A stretch of 30,099 bases of DNA from Candidatus Dojkabacteria bacterium. Its GTDB lineage: Bacteria; Patescibacteriota; Dojkabacteria; SC72; JAFGCJ01. This document shows, one piece after another, positions 16,414 through 24,064 of the stretch. The notes under the pieces are model-generated. The model was not told where the DNA came from. It saw only the letters and a list, made by a program, of their open reading frames with translations, and did not search any database. Both the position numbers and the translations under genes were made by a program. The stretch covers positions 1 to 30,099 of the forward strand of contig JAQVGB010000002.1 in assembly GCA_028696915.1 (NCBI GenBank), read 5' to 3'. The first letter of the stretch is position 1; each line of letters opens with the position of its first letter.

Positions 16414-18126
16414 CTACAGACCTTCGAACACGTGCTGTTCAATCCGCTCACGAGCCGCATCCTGCGCAAACTGCGGCTGATAGGTGTCCGAGAGCAGTGT
16501 CGGAAAGATCTCGAAGCCAAGATACTTCTTTTCATAAAAATAGTGTCGCACCATGATCCCCTCACGGGTATCAAGCGACCATGTCTGATCGAACCAGAAA
16601 TTGCCAAGACTGTAGAAAATGAGGCTATCCCCATAGAACTCAACTGGCTGGACCCAGTGCGGATGCACCCCCGATACAACGTCAGCTCCCGCGTCCACCG
16701 CTATATGCCCGAACTGCGTCTGATAGGAATTGGGCTGTCGCTCGTACTCGTTGCCCCACTGCATATCGACAAAGACGAAATCTGCTTTTTCTGATGCCGC
16801 GGCTATATCAGCGCTCAACGCGGATTCCTCAAGATACGCCGAGCCAGGCGATTCAGGGCCTGCATAGTACTGCGCCGGCGGGATCATGTTGTAGCCGAGA
16901 AACGCCACACTGACCTGTCCCGTATCGACAATTGCGGGTGTGTGCGCCTCGGTAGCATTGCGCCCCCCGCCGAAATATTTCATGTTCGCGTTGGTATAGA
17001 GCTCGAGCGTGCGATTAAACCAGTCAACGCCCGCATCAAGAATATGGTTACCGGTCAATCCCACCACATCAATTCCCGCCCACGTCAGCAGATCAAACGC
17101 CGCGGTCGGCCCGCAGAACACCATCGTCCAGCTATTCTGCACGCACGTGTCGGCAAACGAACTCTCGTTGCTGATATGCGCGATATCCGCTGACCGCAGA
17201 AGCTCGGCAATCTCGCGTCCGGCATACAGCCAATCACCTCGCTGTGTGCTCTGCTGGTACAACCCCCTCGCCCCCACAACAGACGTTCCCGTCACCACAA
17301 CGGTCGATATTTTCCCGGGATCGTAATTAGCCTCTCCCAGTTTCTCCTGTAAATACGAAAACAGATCACCACGCTCATCACCAGAGAGCCACACTTCATC
17401 AACCAACGGACACGTTTCAATGTTCTGACGGTTCGTCAGTGAGCAGTCTGCGATATCCACTTCTTTCACCGCAGGAGTGAACAGATCAAAGGGTGCGACG
17501 GCGATGCGCTGCGTATTTTCACTGAGTGAAGTTGCAATATCATCGACCGTCTCAACCGAAACACTTAACCCGGCAATCCGGTCAATATCGTCACGGTCCT
17601 CTCCGATGATAAGCGAATACTGGCGACCGCCCGTTTCAAGCGAACCTGTCCCAAGCAATGTCATCAATTCTTCATGAGAAATTTCGCGAAGGGGGGATCC
17701 GTAATCCACCATCACGCCATAATATTTCCGCCACACTAGATCCGATTGACCTCCAGTGTCTTTTTGCCGGTCTTCTGTAGAAACAACCAGCGTGCACTCC
17801 TCCGCCGCTTCTCCCGAAAATCGCCGAAATTCCATATCGGAACGCTCTTTTTTCTTCCATGTTTCTGCATAGATCGCAGCCGTGTCCGAAACGTCGAGGC
17901 TTACACACAAAACTCCGGGATCGGACTGGGTCGCTTCGATTGTTTCTTCCCGTTCGAACAGACGTGAAATAGCCGATAGATCCAGAATGTCGCGCTTGAC
18001 TGCAAACCAGAGAAGGCCTGCAAGCCCGATCAACCCGAGAAAGACGAACAGAAATGCGAACAGGCGGTAGTTTCGTGCCGACTTCGAGTGCTTCACTTCT
18101 GAATGAATCTCCATTGTTTCCGCCAT
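16414..18126 (-). CDS. CapA-like protein with altered metallophosphoesterase residues
   Basis: 570 aa. One membrane anchor (about 20-43) is followed by an N-terminal region (about 70-265). Its SPLREISHEELMTLLGTG segment resembles the hinge region of periplasmic phosphate/solute-binding domains. A CapA/YwtB domain (about 272-515) follows. Family motifs are recognisable: LTGNHILDAG (358-367), GVHPHWVQP (486-494) and YSLGNFWFD (505-513). Two usual ligands are changed: the GD of the first motif is GT (280-281), and the HWG motif is QWG (456-458). CapA proteins act in poly-gamma-glutamate or capsule anchoring, but no capB/C genes are nearby. Activity may be lost or altered. The ATG at 18126 is used; M5 is an alternative. 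Confidence 0.75.
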   Translation of the reverse strand: MAETMEIHSEVKHSKSARNYRLFAFLFVFLGLIGLAGLLWFAVKRDILDLSAISRLFEREETIEATQSDPGVLCVSLDVSDTAAIYAETWKKKERSDMEFRRFSGEAAEECTLVVSTEDRQKDTGGQSDLVWRKYYGVMVDYGSPLREISHEELMTLLGTGSLETGGRQYSLIIGEDRDDIDRIAGLSVSVETVDDIATSLSENTQRIAVAPFDLFTPAVKEVDIADCSLTNRQNIETCPLVDEVWLSGDERGDLFSYLQEKLGEANYDPGKISTVVVTGTSVVGARGLYQQSTQRGDWLYAGREIAELLRSADIAHISNESSFADTCVQNSWTMVFCGPTAAFDLLTWAGIDVVGLTGNHILDAGVDWFNRTLELYTNANMKYFGGGRNATEAHTPAIVDTGQVSVAFLGYNMIPPAQYYAGPESPGSAYLEESALSADIAAASEKADFVFVDMQWGNEYERQPNSYQTQFGHIAVDAGADVVSGVHPHWVQPVEFYGDSLIFYSLGNFWFDQTWSLDTREGIMVRHYFYEKKYLGFEIFPTLLSDTYQPQFAQDAARERIEQHVFEGL

Positions 18127-18216
18127 CAGATCGAATTTTTTAACTACGTGCGGTGGTGATTACGGGAATGACCGGAAAACAGACACCCGACACCACCCGG
18201 CACTTCGCACCGACGC

Positions 18217-18729
18217 CTACGAACCGCACATGTACAGTGTTTTGGTGTCTGTTACCTTGTCCACCCATAACACCCCGTCAAGGTGGTCATACTCGTGCTG
18301 AACAAAAATTGCCCGCTCGCCGGTGATTTTTTCTCTTTTCCGCTCAGCCTTCCGATCCATATATGATACCTGCACCTCGCGATACCGCTTGACCACCCCG
18401 CACAAACCGGGCGTGCTCAGGCAACTTTCCTCACTATCGATCAGCTCACTCGAGGGAAACTGCAGTTCAGGATTGATCAACACATCATAGGACGGATTCT
18501 TCTGGTTCGAACCCTTGCTCATGATAAGAACGATACGCAGAGGCTCGGCAATTTGAGGCGCGGCAAGACCCGCCGTCATGAAACCCCTCTCGGGCGTTTG
18601 CGACGCCGTCTCGATCATATCATCAATAACTTTTTGGATGGGCTTCGATGAAATATCCTCGGGAAGCACCGCCATAGCCTTCTGCCTCAGAATTTCTGAT
18701 CCCATCAACACAATTGGTCGCACTGCCAT
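18217..18729 (-). CDS. def: Peptide deformylase
   Basis: 170 aa from the ATG at 18729. It removes the N-formyl group from nascent proteins using a catalytic metal. All three motifs are present: TAGLAAPQIA (usual GxGLAAPQ), ESCLSTPG with the metal-binding Cys (usual EGCLS, first Gly replaced by Ser), and QHEYDHLDG with the two His ligands and catalytic Glu. The reading frame is open further upstream to 18801. The ATG at 18729 begins exactly where deformylases begin (AVRPIVLMGSEILRQKA), and the upstream extension has no family likeness. It is the last chromosomal gene before the tRNA-His insertion site. Confidence 0.93.
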   Translation of the reverse strand: MAVRPIVLMGSEILRQKAMAVLPEDISSKPIQKVIDDMIETASQTPERGFMTAGLAAPQIAEPLRIVLIMSKGSNQKNPSYDVLINPELQFPSSELIDSEESCLSTPGLCGVVKRYREVQVSYMDRKAERKREKITGERAIFVQHEYDHLDGVLWVDKVTDTKTLYMCGS

Positions 18730-19060
18730 AACACCGCAATGATACCATAAATTGTAAAGAATACGACAGGATGGGGGTGGACGGACCAAGGGGATCGGCA
18801 TGGATATTACTCTGGTGTGCAGGTATAAGCCACCGGTCAGGGGCTGAGGTCTGGTTGTTGGTCGGGAGCACCGATCCGAAGTTGGCAGTCAGAGGCAAAA
18901 GGCTAGCTCAATGCGCAATATTGAACTCTGTTGTATAATCCACTTGACCACGCGCTCTTTTGATGTTCGAATATTGATATTCATAGCGTTTTTTCGAGTA
19001 GCGCCAATGGAACCTGCACTATGCATCCATTATGGCTAGTCTCGGGAAAACAACCTCCGT
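18730..19060. other. Intergenic stretch upstream of tRNA-His
   Basis: No coding sequence is supported here. A TATAAT occurs at 18934-18939 without a good -35. A TTGACC (18944-18949) lies 17 nt from TCGAAT (18967-18972), and either could feed the tRNA. The end near 19040 is the 3' tail of the recombinase frame on the other strand. Confidence 0.4.
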
Positions 19061-20745
19061 GGTGGATGTAGCTCAATCGGCAGAGCACTGGTTTGTGGCA
19101 CCAGTGGTTGTGGGTTCAAGTCCCACCATCCACCCCAAGTGGGAATTTCACGCAGCGCAGCATCAAGTTTCTCCCTTGAAATGGGCACTTCTGCAGGTTC
19201 TAACCTGTCAACAACTTTCTTTACATCCTCCGCAACAGTGGAAACTACCTCAAGCGGTTCTTGTACCTCTATCATAACCTTTTTGTCTTTCAGCGTGAGG
19301 TTATAGCCAATTTGAGCTGCTATCTGCCTTTTCACGTGTGGGGATCCGTTCTCAAACTTATCCTTGGCGGTTACAGCGAGTTCAAACACTTCGTCAGCCT
19401 TATCCAGCCACTCGTTCACCCGCTTATCGGTCTGATTTAGCATGCTTTTCAGCTCTTTCTTTTCCCTTTTCAGTTTTTTGAGCTTACGCTGATAGGAATC
19501 CTCGGGAACATCCCCATCAAGCCATTTGTCGACAAGTTTATCAATTCGCTCCAAGCACTCATCATACCTTTTTCTGTTCAGTTCTAGGGATTGCTCCCTA
19601 ATACCCTTCTCCTTTGCATGGTCGATTTTAAGCTGTTCCAGCGCCCACAGGTGAAATTCTTTCGGTATCCGTATGGTTTCAATAGCAGAAAGTATGTACT
19701 TTTCAAGGTCATCAACCGTGATTGCTGGTTGGCTGCAAGCGCCTTTCTTTTTTGTGCAATGATAATAGGTGTATCTGTGAACATTTCCGTTTTTCTGCTT
19801 TTTGACATGGTTCTCTGCTGTTACAGAGCAGCCACATTCACCGCACTTGATGATTTCTCCCGCATAGGGATGGAAATGTCGCTGTGGCCGTGCCCTATCT
19901 TTCCTACCAACCGCTTTAAGTATTGCCTCGTGTTCGTCCTTTCGTATCATCGGCTCATGTTTCCCCTCGTGCCATTCTCCGCTATTGCCTGGATATTCAA
20001 ATGCCCCGTAATAGAAAGGGTTTACGATTTGACGATAGAAAGCACTTCGTGAAATTGGCTTTCCCTTCCTATTAATCAGGCCACTCTTTTGAAGGAAGCG
20101 AAATGCTTCTATCGGAGTCATAGCAGACGATGCAATGGACTCAAGAGCATACTTCATCAAATCAAACCTTTCTGAATCAATAATGATTTCCTCCTCAGCA
20201 AGTTCGTTTTCCAATTTCAAGGCAGGATTGTGCTTGTAACCGAGCGGCAATGTCGAAATTGGATACCAACCTCTATTCGCTTTCTCTACAAGCCCACGCC
20301 GTGTATCGACACTCAAGTCACGGCTGTACTGGTTATTCACACCAAATTCAACATACATCATCATGACGTTGTCCTCTGGCAGCCAATTCCTGTCATATGT
20401 GCGGATATGCTGTATTTCGCCACGTTGTAACAGTCCCATTATGACACCAGCGTCATCGGGGTTGCGTGAAATTCTTGAAAGTTTCCAAGCAAGAATCCCA
20501 TCGACTTCACCGCTCTGAATCCTCTGCACCATATCGTTGAACACTGGCCTACCTGGATGATAGCCCGATTTGTACTCCTTCAATACATCGACTACTTTCA
20601 ATCCTTCATCCGCAGCCACTTGTTTCATAATGCGGATTTGTGCAGGAACAGAGGCGACCTGTCTATGCTTGTCCTCAGACGATTTCCGTGCATAGAGCAG
20701 ATAGCGATTTTTTGAGAAGTTTGTTTTTTCCATTTTCATACTCAT
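19036..20745 (-). CDS. Large serine recombinase / integrase
   Basis: 569 aa. The N-terminal resolvase domain has YARKSSE with the nucleophile at Ser22 (or Ser23), the RQVASVPAQ helix and LAWKLSRISRNP. A recombinase domain follows (about 165-280), then a zinc beta-ribbon (C301, C304, C330, C337) and a long charged coiled coil (about 385-470), as in large serine integrases. Residues from about 537 to 562 are the antisense translation of tRNA-His, so the gene's 3' end was set by the chromosomal junction. The natural C-terminus in the circular form may differ. The ATG at 20745 is preceded by an unusual structured leader. It probably catalyses insertion and excision of the island. Confidence 0.92.
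   Translation of the reverse strand: MSMKMEKTNFSKNRYLLYARKSSEDKHRQVASVPAQIRIMKQVAADEGLKVVDVLKEYKSGYHPGRPVFNDMVQRIQSGEVDGILAWKLSRISRNPDDAGVIMGLLQRGEIQHIRTYDRNWLPEDNVMMMYVEFGVNNQYSRDLSVDTRRGLVEKANRGWYPISTLPLGYKHNPALKLENELAEEEIIIDSERFDLMKYALESIASSAMTPIEAFRFLQKSGLINRKGKPISRSAFYRQIVNPFYYGAFEYPGNSGEWHEGKHEPMIRKDEHEAILKAVGRKDRARPQRHFHPYAGEIIKCGECGCSVTAENHVKKQKNGNVHRYTYYHCTKKKGACSQPAITVDDLEKYILSAIETIRIPKEFHLWALEQLKIDHAKEKGIREQSLELNRKRYDECLERIDKLVDKWLDGDVPEDSYQRKLKKLKREKKELKSMLNQTDKRVNEWLDKADEVFELAVTAKDKFENGSPHVKRQIAAQIGYNLTLKDKKVMIEVQEPLEVVSTVAEDVKKVVDRLEPAEVPISREKLDAALREIPTWGGWWDLNPQPLVPQTSALPIELHPPRRLFSRD
19061..19137 (+). tRNA. tRNA-His (anticodon GUG), integration target
   Basis: Acceptor GTGGATG (19062-19068) pairs with CATCCAC (19127-19133). 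The extra G-1 at 19061 faces C73 at 19134, the hallmark of tRNA-His. The anticodon stem-loop CTGGT-TTGTGGC-ACCAG gives GUG, and the T-loop is TTCAAGT. CCA is encoded at 19135-19137. The gene is intact although the serine recombinase frame runs through it on the opposite strand. Confidence 0.96.
19110..19137. other. Probable left attachment site in the 3' half of tRNA-His
   Basis: The island begins where the tRNA T-arm and acceptor 3' strand end, and the integrase gene points into it. No second copy of the T-arm/acceptor sequence occurs elsewhere in the window, so the matching right site should lie beyond 30,099. The exact core is not determinable from one junction. Confidence 0.5.
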
Positions 20746-20752
20746 ACAAAAA

Positions 20753-20845
20753 GGGCAGCTCGGGTATACCTAACCAACCTGCTCAACGAGAAGGCGATTA
20801 GCCAAGCCGCCCTTTCTGTCGTCGAGCTATGCAGGTTAGGTATAC
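20753..20845 (-). repeat. Interlocked inverted repeats in the recombinase leader (possible attenuator or operator)
   Basis: Two stems interleave upstream of the recombinase ATG. One is a perfect 12-bp inverted repeat, GTATACCTAACC (20764-20775) with GGTTAGGTATAC (20834-20845). The other is an 11-bp stem with two G-T pairs, GGGCAGCTCGG (20753-20763) with CCAAGCCGCCC (20802-20812). Read as minus-strand RNA, the order of arms is pseudoknot-like. The last arm is followed by TTTTTGT directly before the start codon, like an intrinsic terminator. It may also be a DNA operator or recombination site. Confidence 0.5.
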
Positions 20846-20881
20846 ACTATCATTTTACATAGTTTCCTCCATAATTCAAAC

Positions 20882-21976
20882 TTACAGACCATCAATCATC
20901 CGTTTAATTTCCTCCTTCGAGTAGCTCCGCCTGTTCTTTTTCTTTTTGGCATTCATGTTTGCAATGATTTCTGTGGCTCTATCAAAGTCCATCCGTCCAT
21001 ATCCGAAAAAAGTAGTGCTCAAATTCTCATGTCCAACGCTTACGCTAATTGCTTTCAGCTCCTCAACAGTTTCTGCTCTGGAGAATGCTTCCGAAATATG
21101 CGTATGGCGGTACTTGTGAGGTGAGTAGTAGTCAAGCTCCGCATCGTTGCAGCGTTTCTTGAATACTTTACGTATAGAATCTGCACTTTTCCAAAATCTT
21201 GGCTCTACCCCTTTCACCACAAATGCAAGCGATGTCCCTCCCTCCTGTTCGAGCAACGTTCTCGGGAACAAAGGGTCTTTATGTGTGAACAACTTCTCCT
21301 TTATCAGATACTCATGCCAATCAAGAACATACTTAACCAAGGTTTCGTCAAACTCAAACATCCTTGTCACAATCTGCTTTGAAAACTTAGTGTGAACACC
21401 CTTGTTCGGTTCCTGATGTACGACAAGCTTTTCGGCATCGAAACAGCCGAGTGGCAAAGTGATAACTGCCTGGTCTCTCATTCCTGTCAGTAGCGTGAAC
21501 GCAATCATGGCTCTGTCCCGCATCGCAATTTCGTCATCTCCTTCAATTGAGCTGCACAGTTTTTTCACATACTCAACCGAAGGATAATCAGGTAGAGCGG
21601 GTGCTGTTGCTTTTCGGGAATCAGCCTTGCTCAGCTTCAGAAATTGCACATCGTAGGATGATACCCTCGATTTGTATCCTGGTTGTCCCGAAAGCCACAT
21701 GAGAAAGTTGTTCACATGACGAAGCACGTCGTATTGTGATTTGAGCGAGAGTACTTTCTGTGTTCGCTCGTTCTTATTCGTAGCAAGATATTTTTTGAAC
21801 TGCCGTGCACCGTTCTCATCAAAATTTCTATAGTCTGCATCCTTTGTAAATTCCTCGTACTTCCAGATAGCTTTCTCAATTGCCCGAACCGTTGCTTCTG
21901 AGTATCCTTCAGCCTCCTGAAGCCAGGAAAGATACTTCCGCTTCACTCGTTCGTTTTTGCCTTTGCATTTGCTCAT
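20882..21976 (-). CDS. Tyrosine recombinase (phage-integrase family)
   Basis: 364 aa. The N-terminal SAM-like core-binding domain (about 10-100) is helical. The catalytic domain carries Arg167 in LLTGMRDQAV, the HxxR box as SPHKYRHTH (H287, R290), a second His in VGHENLSTT (H316) and the nucleophile Tyr326 in FFGYGRM. All key residues are present, so it should be active. A TATAAT lies only 1 nt upstream of the ATG at 21976, which makes the true transcript start or codon start uncertain. It is 136 bp upstream of the serine recombinase on the same strand. Its role may be resolution, inversion or a second transposition function. Confidence 0.9.
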   Translation of the reverse strand: MSKCKGKNERVKRKYLSWLQEAEGYSEATVRAIEKAIWKYEEFTKDADYRNFDENGARQFKKYLATNKNERTQKVLSLKSQYDVLRHVNNFLMWLSGQPGYKSRVSSYDVQFLKLSKADSRKATAPALPDYPSVEYVKKLCSSIEGDDEIAMRDRAMIAFTLLTGMRDQAVITLPLGCFDAEKLVVHQEPNKGVHTKFSKQIVTRMFEFDETLVKYVLDWHEYLIKEKLFTHKDPLFPRTLLEQEGGTSLAFVVKGVEPRFWKSADSIRKVFKKRCNDAELDYYSPHKYRHTHISEAFSRAETVEELKAISVSVGHENLSTTFFGYGRMDFDRATEIIANMNAKKKKNRRSYSKEEIKRMIDGL

Positions 21977-22047
21977 TATTATAATGTTTTGAATTTAACT
22001 GTATGTGAGTGTTCGGGACGGCTCACTCAAAACCAATTAATACCGAT

Positions 22048-22512
22048 TCATCTTTTCTCAAAGAGTGGTAAATTTTCAAAGGCAGAAAGGTCTGATGGTG
22101 TCTCGATTTTTTCCAAGGATTTTGCCCCACCCCCTACCGCAGAAAATCGGTTTACAACAGAACCGCACCCTGCGCACGTTCCCTTGAGCACCACAGATAC
22201 CTTTCCGCTCCCAAGCTGTCTCCTAGTGTCAACACATCTGACCCTCACCCCATGAACCGCTTTTCTGCATTTCAGGCAATAGAACTCCCCCTCCTTTAGA
22301 GTAACTCGGGACTTGCTCCTTTTTTCACTTAGATACCTTCGCACCTCACTCCCTTCAAACAGGAACGGCCTTGAAACGTCATCAATTGGCTCCATACCGC
22401 CTTTAGACCAACCCCTCACGGTCTGGACGTGGACACCAAAGACCTCCGCAATCTCCTCTGTTGTGTAAGAGCGTTTACTGATTATTTTCCTTACGTCGTA
22501 TTTCCTTCCCAT
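22048..22512 (-). CDS. Helix-turn-helix plus zinc-ribbon protein (excisionase/MerR-like)
   Basis: 154 aa. Residues 15-37 (SYTTEEIAEVFGVHVQTVRGW) form a helix-turn-helix of the excisionase / HTH_17 kind, followed by SEVRRYLSEKR. The middle has a CLKC knuckle (C79, C82) and a CAGC knuckle (C113, C116), a zinc ribbon. It is probably a DNA-binding regulator or recombination directionality factor for the adjacent recombinases. The ATG at 22512 lies inside the preceding small gene (38-nt overlap), implying coupled translation. Confidence 0.65.
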   Translation of the reverse strand: MGRKYDVRKIISKRSYTTEEIAEVFGVHVQTVRGWSKGGMEPIDDVSRPFLFEGSEVRRYLSEKRSKSRVTLKEGEFYCLKCRKAVHGVRVRCVDTRRQLGSGKVSVVLKGTCAGCGSVVNRFSAVGGGAKSLEKIETPSDLSAFENLPLFEKR

Positions 22513-22675
22513 TTTTTTGATTCATGCTTATATTTAATTGGTCTGCATACACAATCCTGTACAGATTCAGCAGTCGTGTCGCCCTCTCAAGCAACTCTGA
22601 ATCCGAGAGCATCACTCCGTACCGCTTCCGATACATTTCTCTGAATTGTTCAAGTGCCTCAGCTGAAATTGCCAT
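22475..22675 (-). CDS. Small conserved-looking helical protein
   Basis: 66 aa starting MAISAEALEQFREMYRKRYG, then LSDSELLERATRLLNLYRIVY. This is a small helical protein of the type I associate with CPR genomes (ISxExLxEFxxxYxxxxG then LLNLYxxxY). The frame is open upstream to 22879, but the ATG at 22675 gives the compact family-like form and overlaps the DUF5659 gene by 17 nt. Function is unknown. It lies between the DUF5659 and HTH genes in an overlapping trio. Confidence 0.6.
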   Translation of the reverse strand: MAISAEALEQFREMYRKRYGVMLSDSELLERATRLLNLYRIVYADQLNISMNQKNGKEIRRKENNQ

Positions 22676-22922
22676 CGTCGTACCCGCTATACATTCGGTT
22701 TTTGATACTTTTGAGCGCATTGAACAACTCGACTGGATTGATACGGAGCTTTCCCCGCCAATAGTCACGGATGACTTCGTCGAGTTGTGTACTGTGTGAA
22801 AAGAAAAAGAGAGATTTGCCATGCGGATTGCGTTCCAGGTTTTCCAGAGGAAGTCCTGATGCCACACACACCGCAGCAAGGTTGAGGTCGTAGGTGGTAA
22901 AGTACATATCCTTATTTTTCAT
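22659..22922 (-). CDS. DUF5659-like protein
   Basis: 87 aa. The layout YFTTYDLNLAAVCVASGLPL, then a Phe-rich FFFSHS strand, then a helical tail ending in LKSIKNRMYSG matches what I know of DUF5659, a small domain frequent in CPR mobile regions. Function is unknown. It opens the trio 22922 to 22048, whose members overlap one another. A TATTAG-type -10 lies 12 nt upstream of the ATG. Confidence 0.6.
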   Translation of the reverse strand: MKNKDMYFTTYDLNLAAVCVASGLPLENLERNPHGKSLFFFSHSTQLDEVIRDYWRGKLRINPVELFNALKSIKNRMYSGYDDGNFS

Positions 22923-22961
22923 GCGATACTCAGACTAATATGTTAGTAACCGCATGAACCA

Positions 22962-23122
22962 CTTCACCAAAAAGGCCTGTCAAGTGTTTTGAAAGCGAGA
23001 TTCAACAGTACTTCGTAAAAGACCGTATTGACAACGAAGACAGACCCCTTCGTAAAGTTGTGTTTGTGTGAATTTCGTGAAATCGCTACTTCACCAGAGA
23101 TTTTGGTGAAGGCCGTGGTGAA
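22962..23122. repeat. Cluster of TTCACCA / TGGTGAA repeats
   Basis: Four copies occur in 160 bp: CTTCACCA at 22962-22969 and 23089-23096, TGGTGAAG at 23104-23111, and TGGTGAA at 23116-23122. The middle two form a hairpin-capable palindrome. A direct repeat CTTCGTAAA occurs twice between them. The cluster sits between the DUF5659 promoter and the stop of the upstream unknown gene and looks like an operator or binding-site array. No gene is supported in 22923-23122. Confidence 0.45.
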
Positions 23123-24064
23123 CTACTGCATACAACCAAGTTCGGGGTTCAATCCCCATTTATTCTCAGGAAAGCAGTAAAATATTTCTCTAACCTTGTA
23201 CTTCTTGCATAACCGATTAACCTCAGCTATCCGAGTAGTGATTGTCTTTGCACTTGAGGCTAAGTTCTTATCCGCCATTTCCTGAGCCTTCAGGTGAGGT
23301 CTCCCGTATTTGCGTATAGTGTAAAGATGTTGAAGTATCCTGGCTGCCTGTGGCCGTATTTTCTCGGTATACTTGTAGACAGCACCATCCTTGAAAAGCA
23401 TTAACTCAAAAGATTTTCCGTCTTTTTGCGCTAGTAAAATATCCTTGTCCAACGGTAGGCTTTCTGCATTACCAAAACCATCATTTCCAAGCAGTTTTGA
23501 GAACAAACCTTCATCAACAATTAACCCGCTCTCCTCAATACTCACAAAGTCAGATAGACAAATCATAGCTTCAGGTGTCGTCCCGATATGCTGACTATCC
23601 CCAAGCCAAATGACAGCTTTGTGGGATTTATTGATTGAATTGTGCAGTCTAACAATATCGTTAGGAGTGTCACAAAGCGACAAGTAGATATGAGTATCTC
23701 CCCTTTTACCGAGAAATGTAAGCCCGTCTGCATATCTGTAATCCTCGGAATTATCGAGAAGTAATTCAGTAGTAAGCAAGGAGCAGAATACTCTCAGGTT
23801 GAACCGCCAAGCATTCAACTCTGCTACAGGAATTTCCTCCACACCACCGCCATCATAAGAAATGAACGGCTTGTTTTCATGAACGATGACCTCCTCAAGC
23901 GAGGCGTCATCTCCTTCAATCATATGCACAGATTCGACCTGTTCAAGAAGACCATTTTCATGTAAAAGCGATGCTATTTCCGTATACTCACGCTCAATAA
24001 GCCGTTCGGAAATTGCATTCGGATATGAAAGAATTATTTGTCTAAGCAATGCGTTCCTGTTCAT
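23123..24064 (-). CDS. Unrecognised protein with C-terminal winged-helix-like domain
   Basis: 313 aa from the ATG at 24064. That ATG has GGAG 7 nt upstream and is preferred over the in-frame TTG at 24091. The N-terminal 230 residues are acidic, mixed alpha/beta and without a motif I recognise. The last ~75 residues form a basic helical unit ending in VREIFYCFPENKWGLNPE, the order of a winged helix-turn-helix recognition helix and hairpin wing. The gene overlaps the upstream unknown gene by 23 nt, so the two products are probably made together. It could be a regulator or DNA-binding partner. Confidence 0.55.
   Translation of the reverse strand: MNRNALLRQIILSYPNAISERLIEREYTEIASLLHENGLLEQVESVHMIEGDDASLEEVIVHENKPFISYDGGGVEEIPVAELNAWRFNLRVFCSLLTTELLLDNSEDYRYADGLTFLGKRGDTHIYLSLCDTPNDIVRLHNSINKSHKAVIWLGDSQHIGTTPEAMICLSDFVSIEESGLIVDEGLFSKLLGNDGFGNAESLPLDKDILLAQKDGKSFELMLFKDGAVYKYTEKIRPQAARILQHLYTIRKYGRPHLKAQEMADKNLASSAKTITTRIAEVNRLCKKYKVREIFYCFPENKWGLNPELGCMQ

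Noticed and set aside
19061..19137. The recombinase C-terminal peptide WGGWWDLNPQPLVPQTSALP as a protein domain
   Set aside because: It is simply the antisense translation of tRNA-His, a well-known artefact-like tail, and not evidence of a functional domain.
22013..22042. Stem TGAGTG...CACTCA after the HTH/zinc-ribbon gene as a terminator
   Set aside because: The stem is only 6 bp with a 12-nt loop and there is no U-run.
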